Source: DAOVXM01 sp963746255
Lineage (GTDB): Bacteria > Chloroflexota > Anaerolineae > Anaerolineales > UBA4823
Assembly (NCBI GenBank): GCA_963746255.1
Contig: CAVVAJ010000007.1
Span: 558,001 to 622,000 of the forward strand
Direction of reading: 5' to 3'
DNA length: 64,000 bases
Positions within the stretch are counted from its first letter, which is position 1. Every line of letters begins with the position of its first letter. Under the pieces are notes generated by a model. The model saw only the letters and a list, made by a program, of their open reading frames with translations, made no database searches and had not been told where the DNA came from. Positions 1 through 8,529 of the stretch are shown piece after piece. A program made the translations under genes and the position numbers.

Positions 1-1013
1 CTGATGTGCCAAGTGTCTTGGTTGGCCACCATACTCTCATCTACGACCAACCCGATATATCTAGAACTGGTGTGACGGTTGTTCTGCCGCGCAGTGATAG
101 GAGCCGCGAAGATCATGCCTTTGCCGGTTATTATTCGCTGAATGGTTTTGGAGAGATGACTGGATTACTTTGGCTGGAGGAATCTGGACTTTTAGGATCA
201 CCAATCGGGCTGACGAACACCAATCAAGTAGGTGTGGTTCGTGATGCGTTAACCGAGTATTCTGTGATCCAGCACTCAGGTCGTGGCTTCGGGCTTCCAG
301 TCGTTGCTGAAACATGGGATGGTTGGCTAAATCATATGGATGCGTTTCATTTAACCAAGGAACATGTTTTCTCCGCCATCCAGAATGCTGGGTCTGGACC
401 AGTTCCCGAAGGTAATGTGGGTGGTGGGACAGGCATGATTTGCCACGATTTTAAAGGTGGAATCGGGACAGCCTCGCGTATCGTGGAAAGCAATTTTGGT
501 GCCTATACTTTGGGTGTATTGGTTCAGAGCAATTATGGAGATCGTAGGGATTTGCGGGTCAACGGTATCCCGGTAGGGCTTGAACTTGGCCCAGATGTCG
601 TTCCGCTTCCATGGGATACACCGCAGTCTGGTGGTTCGATAATCATCATCATTGCTACAGATGCCCCGCTGATCCCTTCCCAATGCAAAAGATTAGCCAG
701 ACGGGCTGCGATAGGTTTGGGCCGCGTGGGGGGGATTGGAAATAATGGCAGCGGAGATATTTTTCTTGCCTTTGCCACAGGGAATCATATCGATAGCGAA
801 ATTGAGAGTCCTTATCAACTACACATGATCCCCAATCATCTGTTAGATCCCTTCTTTGAGGCGGTTATCGAAGCGGTTGAGGAATCAATTATCAATGCAC
901 TGTGTGCAGCCGAAACCATGCAAGGATACAAAGATCACACGGCTTATGAATTGCCGCTTGAGGACCTGAAGAAGATTCTACAGCGTTATTCGGGTTGCAG
1001 TCAAAATCAGTGA
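1..1013 (+). CDS. P1 family peptidase (DmpA/BapA-type L-aminopeptidase/D-esterase), 5'-truncated by window edge
   Basis: N-terminal nucleophile hydrolase of the DmpA/P1 family, which self-cleaves and then removes N-terminal residues from small peptides, amides or esters. The frame is open to the first base. The visible protein starts DVPSVLVGHHTLI, which matches the conserved DVPGVRVGH stretch that normally lies some 15-30 residues into the family. The real start is therefore outside the window, and the GTG at 6 is just the Val of that motif. Near the C-terminus GNNGSGDIFLAFATGN carries the Gly-Ser self-cleavage site, where the Ser becomes the nucleophile. About 337 residues are visible, close to full length. 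The family is clear; the substrate is unknown. It converges on the acyl-CoA synthetase gene with only 4 bp between them. Confidence 0.85.
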   Translation, partial: DVPSVLVGHHTLIYDQPDISRTGVTVVLPRSDRSREDHAFAGYYSLNGFGEMTGLLWLEESGLLGSPIGLTNTNQVGVVRDALTEYSVIQHSGRGFGLPVVAETWDGWLNHMDAFHLTKEHVFSAIQNAGSGPVPEGNVGGGTGMICHDFKGGIGTASRIVESNFGAYTLGVLVQSNYGDRRDLRVNGIPVGLELGPDVVPLPWDTPQSGGSIIIIIATDAPLIPSQCKRLARRAAIGLGRVGGIGNNGSGDIFLAFATGNHIDSEIESPYQLHMIPNHLLDPFFEAVIEAVEESIINALCAAETMQGYKDHTAYELPLEDLKKILQRYSGCSQNQ

Positions 1014-1017
1014 ATCT

Positions 1018-3120
1018 CTACTCATCGTCTTTCACGATGATGCGCGCATCTAGTGCTACACAACCCTCCCCTGCATGGAAAACGCGCAGCGGGTTGATGT
1101 CCAGTTCTCGGATTTGTGGGTTATCTACGAGCAATTGGGATACGCGGAGGATGGCATCGACGACCGCGTGGATATCCGCCGGTTTATGACCTCGGGCGCC
1201 GGTTAGGATTGAATACCCCCGCAAGCTTTCGAGCATTGCTGTGGCTTCACTGCGAGTGATCGGTGCAACCCTTACATTTACCTCTTCAAAGATTTCGACA
1301 AATATCCCCCCTAACCCCACCAATACTACCGGTCCAAAATGTGGGTCTTGCCTTCCACCGAGGATTAGCTCTCTCCCTCCGGTGATCATCGGCTGGACCA
1401 AAACTCCATCGATGTTGGCTTCAGGATAGGCATGCTGGATACGTGCCATCATATCTTCGAAGGCTGCCCCTACTGCCGCACGGTTGCGCAGGTTAAGTTG
1501 CACACCGCCTACATCTGATTTGTGCGAGATCTGCTCGGCAATTATTTTTATGGCTACGGGATAACCAATCTGTTCAGCTGCATCCTGGGCTTCTGCCACA
1601 CTTATCGCGCTGAGGCTGGTGGCCGTTGATACTCCGTAGATCTCAAGCATATCCAATGACTCAGAAAGCAGCAGATCACGGCCATCGGATTTCGCTTCAT
1701 TTAGTATGTCTTGTGCGGAACCTCGATAAACGTCAAAGGTTGGAATCTCTTCTTGCTGATGCCTCCTCTCTGCCGAGCAGCAGTAATTAAAGCTCATTCT
1801 CAGAGCCCGGATCGTCTCGACTACCTGGGTGAAGATTGGGAAATTATACGTTTGCTTCAGATCATTGACTTCTTGGGCGGCAGCAGAGATGTAGTAGGCG
1901 ACCGGTTTATTGTATTGTTCCACCAATTCCATCAACCTCTCCAGTAATTTACGGCTAGTCAGGTTTTCTCTTTCAGAGAGCGAAGTATGCAGAAAAACAA
2001 CCCCGTCTACATCTGGCAGCTGTAAGGTCCGTTCCACGATTTGTCCATAGAGATCCAGGTCAAACAGGTCTCCCAGGTCAAGTGGATTTGTCAGTCGAAT
2101 GACTGAGGCGCGGAAGTTATTTTCGATCTCGCGTAGGAAACTGTCCGGGAAATGAGCTAAGCTAAACCCGGATACCTCGCAAGCATCCGCGGCGATAACT
2201 GCATGTCCTCCCGAACGGGAAATGATTGCTAGGTTCTTTCCTTTCATGGCTGGCAGTTCCAATATTTTTAGGTTATTGCCAAATGAAGTCGCATCGCTTA
2301 CTCGAACAATCCCCGCCTGGCGGAAGGCAGCCTCGACGACTTTATCATCGCTGGTCAGAGATGCGGTGTGGGATAATGCGATGTTCTGCCCGAGTGTGCC
2401 GATATTCGACTTAAAGATTATGATCGGTTTTTCGGATCGGCGAGCGATATCCATTAATCTGCGTCCATCTCGGATGCTCTCCAGATACATAAAGATAAGC
2501 CCGGTACCCTCATCGCTGATCAAATATTCAAGCATATCCTCCGCATCGATATTGAGCATGTTTCCAACTGATACAAATTTATTTAATCCCAAGCCTTCAT
2601 TAGCCATGATGTTTAGTGCACTCATCCCCACGCCGCCGCTTTGAGTGATGATCGAGACATCCCCATCCTTCACGAAACGTGTCAACCGGGGGAACGGTAC
2701 GCAGAAACCGTTCTCCATATTGATCGCCCCGATACAGTTAGGTCCCACAAAAGACATCCCATATTTGTCGGCGATGGTAGACATCGACTTTTCCAGTTCC
2801 TTTCCTTGGGCAGTGTATTCTCTGAACCCTGCGGTCTCCACTATTGCCCAGCGAATTCCTTTCTGTCCACATTCCTCCAAAACAGACGGTACGGTATGAG
2901 CAGGGGTTAAAATGACTGCCAAATCTACTGGATCTGGTATATCGCCTACCGTTTGGTAGATCCGGCGCGTCTCAATCGATCCACCACTCGGCCCAACCGC
3001 ATACACGATCCCGGTAAATCCATACTCAACCAGGTTAGCCACGATATTACGGCCGAGATTGGTTGGTTTGGCTGATACTCCGATGACAGCAACGCTGGTG
3101 GGATAAAATATTTCTCGCAT
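1018..3120 (-). CDS. acetate/acyl-CoA ligase (ADP-forming), fused alpha-beta subunits
   Basis: NDP-forming acyl-CoA synthetase of 700 aa that interconverts an acyl-CoA, ADP and phosphate with acid, CoA and ATP in the cytosol. A CoA-binding Rossmann domain comes first (SVAVIGVSAKPTNLGRNI, residues 9-26). It is followed by succinyl-CoA-ligase-like domains with GPNCIG (126-131) and the phospho-His loop ALSHTASL (His251). A C-terminal ATP-grasp domain occupies about residues 470-700 (AIKIIAEQISHKSDVGGV and GGRELILGGRQDPHFG). Alpha and beta parts are in one chain, as in many archaeal and bacterial ACDs. Start: ATG with GAGG about 8 nt upstream. The acid substrate cannot be read from sequence; nearby beta-oxidation-type genes make acetate or short acyl chains plausible. 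Confidence 0.9.
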   Translation of the reverse strand: MREIFYPTSVAVIGVSAKPTNLGRNIVANLVEYGFTGIVYAVGPSGGSIETRRIYQTVGDIPDPVDLAVILTPAHTVPSVLEECGQKGIRWAIVETAGFREYTAQGKELEKSMSTIADKYGMSFVGPNCIGAINMENGFCVPFPRLTRFVKDGDVSIITQSGGVGMSALNIMANEGLGLNKFVSVGNMLNIDAEDMLEYLISDEGTGLIFMYLESIRDGRRLMDIARRSEKPIIIFKSNIGTLGQNIALSHTASLTSDDKVVEAAFRQAGIVRVSDATSFGNNLKILELPAMKGKNLAIISRSGGHAVIAADACEVSGFSLAHFPDSFLREIENNFRASVIRLTNPLDLGDLFDLDLYGQIVERTLQLPDVDGVVFLHTSLSERENLTSRKLLERLMELVEQYNKPVAYYISAAAQEVNDLKQTYNFPIFTQVVETIRALRMSFNYCCSAERRHQQEEIPTFDVYRGSAQDILNEAKSDGRDLLLSESLDMLEIYGVSTATSLSAISVAEAQDAAEQIGYPVAIKIIAEQISHKSDVGGVQLNLRNRAAVGAAFEDMMARIQHAYPEANIDGVLVQPMITGGRELILGGRQDPHFGPVVLVGLGGIFVEIFEEVNVRVAPITRSEATAMLESLRGYSILTGARGHKPADIHAVVDAILRVSQLLVDNPQIRELDINPLRVFHAGEGCVALDARIIVKDDE

Positions 3121-3426
3121 TAGTTTTCCTCAGTTATCTACGCTCAGTAGTTTTTCGATTGAATCTATTGAAGCCGATCGTAATATTCTATTGCCATCTT
3201 CATTATACATTTGAACGATAGCCTCCGGATTACTTCCAGGTAATCCATACTGCACAGAGGGTCTGCGCTCACCAAAACCCCAGACTGATGTTGAGATCAG
3301 AAGATTTACCGAAGAAAGGATTGAATTGGTCAAAACTTGTCATATTTAATAGTAAAATATATTTCACACGTAGAAACCACATTGTGTAATTTACTCAATC
3401 CCAATTGAAACCAAAAGGAGCTATTG

Positions 3427-5784
3427 ATGGCTAGTCTTAAAGAATATAAACCGGGAACGACTTTCTCGGGGGTGATCGGACGTACTTTCGATGTCTCAGA
3501 GCCAGCCTGGCCGGAGCCAAATCGGGCAAAAGAGGGCGCGCCGAATGTATTATTTATCGTGCTGGACGATACAGGATATGGGCAGCTTGGTTGCTACGGC
3601 AGCCCGATCGATACACCGAATTTGGATGCATTAGCCAACAATGGCTTGGTCTATACCAACATGCACACTACCGCGCTTTGTTCACCGACACGCACGTGTA
3701 TCCTCACTGGTCGCAACCATCATTCCAATGGTATGGCCTGTATCACTGAGGCTTCCACTGGCTACCCTGGAGCGAACGGCAATATCCCATTTGAAAATGG
3801 CTTCCTCTCGGAGATACTGCTTCAAAAGGGGTACAACACCTACGCCCTCGGCAAATGGCACCTTACACCAGCCGACCAGATTTCCGCCGCTGGTCCGTAT
3901 GATCGCTGGCCTTTAGGGCGCGGTTTTGAACGCTATTATGGGTTTTTGGGTGGTGAGACGCACCAGTATTATCCCGAGCTGATATATGACAACCATCAAG
4001 TTGAACCTCCTAGGACTCCGGAAGAAGGCTATCACGTCACCGAAGATTTGGCCGACAAGGCGATCAGTTTCATCGCCGATTCGAAACAAGTTGCCCCGAA
4101 TAAGCCTTTCTTCATGTACTTCTGCACCGGAGCGATGCATGCCCCTCACCATGTCCGCAAGGAATGGTCGGATCGATACAAAGGCAAGTTTGACGATGGT
4201 TGGGAAGCCTATCGCGAAAAGGCCTTCACTAGACAGAAAGAGTTGGGCATTGTCCCGGCGGATGCCGAGCTTTCCCGACATGACCCAGATGTACCGAATT
4301 GGGATTCGCTCTCGCCCGAAGAACAGAAGCTCTATGCCCGGATGATGGAAGTCTTTGCAGGCTTCCTCTCGCATACCGACTACCACATCGGCCGGCTGAT
4401 TGATTTCCTCAAATCAATTGGTGAGTTCGAGAATACACTCATCATGGTCATCTCGGATAACGGTGCCAGTTCCGAAGGTGGTCCTACAGGCTCGGTAAAT
4501 GAGAACCTGTTTTTCAACAATGTGCCGGATAGTTTAGAGGAAAACCTGAGACTCATCGATGAATTAGGTGGGCCGAACACCTTCAACCATTACGCCTGGG
4601 GCTGGACTTGGGCGGGTAATACACCTTTCCGCCGCTGGAAGCGCGAGACTTATCGTGGCGGTATTAGCGATCCCTTCTTCGTCCATTGGCCAAAAGGGAT
4701 CAAATCCAAAGGTGAAGTGCGGACACAATATACCCATGCCATTGACATGGTCCCAACAGTCTTGGATGCCTTGGGTATCGACTCTCCCGATTCCATCAAT
4801 GGTGTCACCCAATCGCCCATCGAGGGTACCAGCTTTGCCCAGACATTTGAGGATGGCACTGCCTCTTCGAAACGGATCACTCAGTATTTTGAAATGATGG
4901 GCCATCGTTCGTTGTATCATGATGGCTGGCGCGCAGTTTGTCCATGGCCAGGTCCCTCATTTACCGAAGCGGGTGCATTTTTTGGCGAACCTATCCCGGC
5001 CGCGAAATTAACTGAGCTCGATGCCAACCATTGGGAGCTTTACAACGTAGCAGAGGATTTCGCTGAAAACCATAATATCGCTGCTGACCATCGCGATAAA
5101 TTGATTGAAATGATTGCCACCTGGTATGTAGAAGCCGGTAAGTACAAGGTTCTGCCAGTCGACGGTCGCGGTACGTTGCGGTTTGCAGAAGAGCGACCAC
5201 AAATTACTAAAGACCGCACCAGCTACACTTTCTACCCCGGTACGCAGTCGGTACCGTACAATGCAGGGCCTCGCTTATTAAATCGTTCGCACAGCATCAC
5301 GGCTGAGGTCGATATCCCAGCTGGTGGTGCAGAAGGAGCGCTTATCTCCTTTGGTGGTACGGATGGTGGTTATTCCTTCTATATAAAGGATGGAAAGCTG
5401 CAGTATGTCCAAAACTATGTCGCCAAGCAGTATTTGCATGTCGAAGCGGCAGAGACAATTCCCTCCGGACGGCATTCGCTCCGCTACGAGTTTGAAGCAA
5501 CCGGTGCCCCGGATATCGCCAAAGGAAAAGGTGCACCGGGGATGGGACAGCTGTATATCGATGGCCGCTTGGTTGGTCAAGCCGAGTTCCCGGTTACCAC
5601 ACCATTGAGCCTCGGCTTGACGGGTGGCATCTCGGTCGGCGCTGACCCGGGTGCACCAGTGGCGCCCTTCTACCAGACTCCCTTCGAGTTCACCGGTACA
5701 ATCTACACAGTTACAATCGATGTCAGTGGTGATTTGATCAAGGATGATGAAGCGACCATGCGCATGATCATGGCGCGCCAATAA
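3427..5784 (+). CDS. sulfatase (arylsulfatase-type) with C-terminal jelly-roll-like extension
   Basis: Type I sulfatase that hydrolyses sulfate esters. The signature LCSPTRTCILTGR holds the Cys (about residue 85) that must be oxidised to formylglycine (C-x-P-x-R). The metal-binding Asp pair is in FIVLDDTGYGQLG, with GKWHL and MVISDNGAS further on. From roughly residue 600 an extra domain with a beta-rich, LamG-like look follows (YSFYIKDGKLQYV, GQLYIDGRLVG). Start: ATG at 3427 with AGGAG six bases before it; a TTG one codon upstream is less likely. There is no signal peptide, unlike most sulfatases, so it may act in the cytosol. No maturase (FGE or anSME) gene is in the window. The strong hairpin just downstream suggests a single-gene unit. 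Confidence 0.92.
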   Translation: MASLKEYKPGTTFSGVIGRTFDVSEPAWPEPNRAKEGAPNVLFIVLDDTGYGQLGCYGSPIDTPNLDALANNGLVYTNMHTTALCSPTRTCILTGRNHHSNGMACITEASTGYPGANGNIPFENGFLSEILLQKGYNTYALGKWHLTPADQISAAGPYDRWPLGRGFERYYGFLGGETHQYYPELIYDNHQVEPPRTPEEGYHVTEDLADKAISFIADSKQVAPNKPFFMYFCTGAMHAPHHVRKEWSDRYKGKFDDGWEAYREKAFTRQKELGIVPADAELSRHDPDVPNWDSLSPEEQKLYARMMEVFAGFLSHTDYHIGRLIDFLKSIGEFENTLIMVISDNGASSEGGPTGSVNENLFFNNVPDSLEENLRLIDELGGPNTFNHYAWGWTWAGNTPFRRWKRETYRGGISDPFFVHWPKGIKSKGEVRTQYTHAIDMVPTVLDALGIDSPDSINGVTQSPIEGTSFAQTFEDGTASSKRITQYFEMMGHRSLYHDGWRAVCPWPGPSFTEAGAFFGEPIPAAKLTELDANHWELYNVAEDFAENHNIAADHRDKLIEMIATWYVEAGKYKVLPVDGRGTLRFAEERPQITKDRTSYTFYPGTQSVPYNAGPRLLNRSHSITAEVDIPAGGAEGALISFGGTDGGYSFYIKDGKLQYVQNYVAKQYLHVEAAETIPSGRHSLRYEFEATGAPDIAKGKGAPGMGQLYIDGRLVGQAEFPVTTPLSLGLTGGISVGADPGAPVAPFYQTPFEFTGTIYTVTIDVSGDLIKDDEATMRMIMARQ

Positions 5785-5804
5785 TTTATATCTATCTAGT
5801 AGAT

Positions 5805-5840
5805 GCGGCGGTCGCACGATATTGCGACTGCCGCTTTTTT
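5805..5840 (+). terminator. intrinsic terminator after the sulfatase gene
   Basis: A 12-bp stem (GCGGCGGTCGCA at 5805-5816 with TGCGACTGCCGC at 5823-5834, one G-U pair) with a 6-nt loop, followed directly by six T. Confidence 0.9.
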
Positions 5841-5847
5841 AATCGTA

Positions 5848-5863
5848 ATCGTTCCGGAACGAT
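5848..5863. promoter_or_regulatory. 16-bp perfect palindrome, possible operator
   Basis: ATCGTTCCGGAACGAT reads the same on both strands. It lies just past the sulfatase terminator and 118 bp upstream of the next gene. Its size and symmetry fit a dimeric repressor site, but no regulator is identified. Confidence 0.4.
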
Positions 5864-5980
5864 GATTTGGTGGTGAGTTGCTGTAGTTTAGTTAGCTGAC
5901 ACACTTTAAGTGTGATCATTGGTGATATCATCTGCTACAGAAATTTGGGCGATACCCCTAACTTCGTGGAGGGTTAGAGA

Positions 5981-6793
5981 GTGCAAGCATTCATAATCAT
6001 AGTCCTCGTGTGTGTTTCAGCCCTGTTTTTGCTCTGGCTTGGTTTACGAGTAAAACCAAAGTCTTTCCCCGCATATGAGGTGGAAAGTACTGCCTCGCAA
6101 CTGGTTGATCTACCTGTTGGCTTGCCGGGACCCGTAGCACGGTTTTTCCACAGCTTCTATGGTAATCAGATACCCATCTTGACCACCGCTATCATCACCG
6201 GACGGGCACAAATCCGGCTCTTTGGTATCACTTTCCCCTCCCGTTTCCGGTTTGTCCATCTCGCTGGCCAGGATTACCGCCATTATATTGAAGCTACGAT
6301 CTTTGGTTTCCCCTTCGTAAAAGTGAACGAGTTCTATCTGGATGGTATCTCGCGGCTGGAAACACCTGGAGGGGTGATCGAAAATGAGTTCAACGTCAAT
6401 CAAGCCGCGAATTTAGGTCTTTGGGCGGAATTGATTTGGCTGCCTGCCCTATTCCTCACCGACGAGCGCGTCACATGGAGCGAAATTGACGAAGATACTG
6501 CCTCAGTATCGGTGCCATTCGGGGATGAGGAGCAAACGATGATCATCCGGTTTGACCCTGAAACTGGGATGATCAGCCATTTGGAAGCGATGCGCTATCG
6601 AGATACGGATGACAAGCACAAAACATTATGGATCAATCAGGCACACGGGATGAATATAATTGGAGATTACAAAGTGTTATCTCCAGGGGCAGTGATCTGG
6701 TTGGACCAAGGCAAGCCGTGGGCGGTTTTTTCTGTCGAAGACGTGGTATATAATGTAGATATATCTGAATACCTCCGAAAACATGGAGTTTGA
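5981..6793 (+). CDS. DUF6544-like membrane-anchored protein
   Basis: 270 aa, function unknown. Residues about 3-22 form one hydrophobic transmembrane segment (IIIVLVCVSALFLLWLGL), with the rest probably outside. The body carries the features I associate with DUF6544: the PVARFFHSFYG stretch near residue 45, GRAQIRLFG, FPFVKVNEFYLDG, and a late RFDPETGMISHLEAMRYRD. Start: GTG at 5981 with GGAGGG seven bases upstream, a strong ribosome site. It stands alone between a terminator and the next lipoprotein gene. The family name is recalled from pattern, not searched; no enzymatic motif is visible. Confidence 0.75.
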   Translation: MQAFIIIVLVCVSALFLLWLGLRVKPKSFPAYEVESTASQLVDLPVGLPGPVARFFHSFYGNQIPILTTAIITGRAQIRLFGITFPSRFRFVHLAGQDYRHYIEATIFGFPFVKVNEFYLDGISRLETPGGVIENEFNVNQAANLGLWAELIWLPALFLTDERVTWSEIDEDTASVSVPFGDEEQTMIIRFDPETGMISHLEAMRYRDTDDKHKTLWINQAHGMNIIGDYKVLSPGAVIWLDQGKPWAVFSVEDVVYNVDISEYLRKHGV

Positions 6794-6889
6794 TTATTTT
6801 TCATCTGAAAGTATTTGTGCGTGCAATCTAGGCAAACTGATCGTAAGCAACTCACTACATATCAATGGAATCATATAAGGAGTGCTGAA

Positions 6890-7669
6890 ATGAAAGTCGA
6901 AAAGCGATTAATTGTGGGCTTACTGGTTATGGCAGCGATTTTAATTGGTTGCCAACCAGCGGATACCCCTACCGCTGCTACCCCTACGGTAGTGAGTGAG
7001 TCAGTGGATACCCCGCAGGCAGTGAAGAATCTTACTCCTCAACCTGCAGGTGATTCTCAGGTTACCCCAACCTCAACACCTGAAGCAGATCCGCGTGAAG
7101 AGTTGGGTAAGCCAACTTGGCGGGCGACCTTTGGCCCCGAGACGGATCAAACTTGGGGCTCATTCGACGACCAGCAGGCCAAAGTTGAGGTGCTCCCTGG
7201 GGGCTTAGTATTGACCGCCAAGAAAGACAACAGCTTTGATACATGGAGCCTGTCATATCCTACGCTGAGTGATTTCTACCTGGAAATTGTCGGTACCAGT
7301 GGACCTGTTTGCGCTGGTAAGGATCGCTATGGCCCAATTGTCCGGGCGCCCGAAAATAATATGGGATACATTTTCCAAATCAGCTGCGATGGTATGTTCC
7401 AGGTCCGCAAATGGGATGGTGAACAGTACACCGATATCGTTAAATGGACGCCCAGCGAGTATATTGTCCCTGGCTCGAATCAGACCCACCGGCTTGGATA
7501 TATGGCTGAAGGCAGCCAGATGGCGGTTTACGTTAATGGGTTCTTGCTGGCTGAGTTTGATGATTCCAGCTATCCAGAAGGCAAGTTTGGCGTAACCATC
7601 GCTGCTTCAGACACCCAAGGCTTCACAGTTACAATAACGGATGCAGAATATTGGGAATTGCCCCAGTAA
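6890..7669 (+). CDS. lipoprotein with LamG/concanavalin-like domain
   Basis: 259 aa secreted lipoprotein. The signal peptide KRLIVGLLVMAAILIGC ends in a lipobox (LIGC). A Thr/Pro/Ala-rich linker of about 70 residues follows (TPTAATPTVV, TPTSTPEADP), then a beta-rich domain (DTWSLSYPTLSDFYLEIV, GYIFQISCDGMFQVRKW, QMAVYVNGFLLAEFDD). This domain resembles the 3-keto-disaccharide hydrolase/LamG-like folds common in Chloroflexota lipoproteins. No catalytic residues can be assigned; ligand binding is the safest guess. Start: ATG at 6890 behind AAGGAG. An in-frame upstream ATG at 6815 would bury the signal peptide and is rejected. A terminator follows at 7736. Confidence 0.85.
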   Translation: MKVEKRLIVGLLVMAAILIGCQPADTPTAATPTVVSESVDTPQAVKNLTPQPAGDSQVTPTSTPEADPREELGKPTWRATFGPETDQTWGSFDDQQAKVEVLPGGLVLTAKKDNSFDTWSLSYPTLSDFYLEIVGTSGPVCAGKDRYGPIVRAPENNMGYIFQISCDGMFQVRKWDGEQYTDIVKWTPSEYIVPGSNQTHRLGYMAEGSQMAVYVNGFLLAEFDDSSYPEGKFGVTIAASDTQGFTVTITDAEYWELPQ

Positions 7670-7735
7670 TCGTTTGGCATGCTGTGGGCAATGAATAATT
7701 AATTTAGGGTGTATCGCCAGATGTAGTTTACGTCA

Positions 7736-7765
7736 CTGCCTGGTATCAGTATGCCAGGCAGTTTT
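7736..7765 (+). terminator. intrinsic terminator after the lipoprotein gene
   Basis: CTGCCTGG (7736-7743) pairs with CCAGGCAG (7754-7761), extended inward by about three weaker pairs, and is followed by TTTT. Confidence 0.85.
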
Positions 7766-7824
7766 ATTGCTTGCTTTTAGACCACTTTTCTTGTATGCTC
7801 TTATAGGAAAGGAGCGTTTCTGAC

Positions 7825-8310
7825 ATGGAGATAACTGCAGTAGCCATTGAAAAACCCGAGCAGATCAATTTCGTCTTAGGGCAATCCCATTTCATCAAAA
7901 CAGTGGAAGACATCCATGAGGCCTTGGTCACAGCAGTTCCGGGGATAAAATTTGGGCTTGCATTTTGTGAGGCGTCCGGGAAATGTCTTATCCGCTGGAG
8001 CGGCACCGATGATGAGATGATTAAATTAGCCCAGAAAAATGCTCAGGTGATTGCTGCCGGTCATAGTTTTATCCTATTCCTTGGGGCGGGTTATTTTCCA
8101 ATAAATGTCCTCAACGCGATCAAGCAGGTCCCCGAAGTTTGCCGGATTTTCTGTGCGACCGCCAATCCTGTGGATGTGATTGTGACCGAAACCACACAGG
8201 GTCGCGGCATCCTTGGAGTGGTCGATGGATTCTCTCCCCAAGGGGTGGAAGCCGAGCAGGATATAGAGTGGCGCAAAGGTTTTCTACGGACAATTGGCTA
8301 TAAGGCATAG
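7825..8310 (+). CDS. adenosine-specific kinase (PF04008/DUF355 family)
   Basis: 161 aa, cytosolic. It matches the small archaeal/bacterial family described as adenosine-specific kinase over its whole length: VVDGFSPQGVEAEQDIEWRK near the C-terminus, PGIKFGLAFCEASGKCLIRWSG and NVLNAIKQVPEVCRIFCATANP in the middle. The family is reported to bind and phosphorylate adenosine; its physiological role is poorly defined. Start: ATG preceded by AAGGAG at a good distance. It is a single-gene unit, with a terminator 60 bp upstream and 219 bp of unassigned sequence downstream. Family confidence is high; the reaction is taken from the family name. Confidence 0.88.
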   Translation: MEITAVAIEKPEQINFVLGQSHFIKTVEDIHEALVTAVPGIKFGLAFCEASGKCLIRWSGTDDEMIKLAQKNAQVIAAGHSFILFLGAGYFPINVLNAIKQVPEVCRIFCATANPVDVIVTETTQGRGILGVVDGFSPQGVEAEQDIEWRKGFLRTIGYKA

Positions 8311-8529
8311 CCCGATCGAACCGTCACTTAAAGGGCCTAATAGTTCATTGGACATCTCTTGAGTGGGTGGCAATAATGCATATTGGGTCGGAGTAGATCC
8401 TATCCGCAAGGTTTGCAGCCATTACCCCAGTTCATACTGATTGATTATCAGCTCTTCAGGATTTTACCGAAATGACCTGAGAAGGTTTGCTCTCGACGAT
8501 CTGGCGAAATCCAAATATTAGGGGCTTTT

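Noticed and set aside
3130..3333. 67-codon minus-strand frame directly upstream of the acyl-CoA synthetase
   Set aside because: Only a TTG start without ribosome site and no recognisable motif; its stop overlaps the ribosome site of the next gene, but the region is better read as the synthetase leader.
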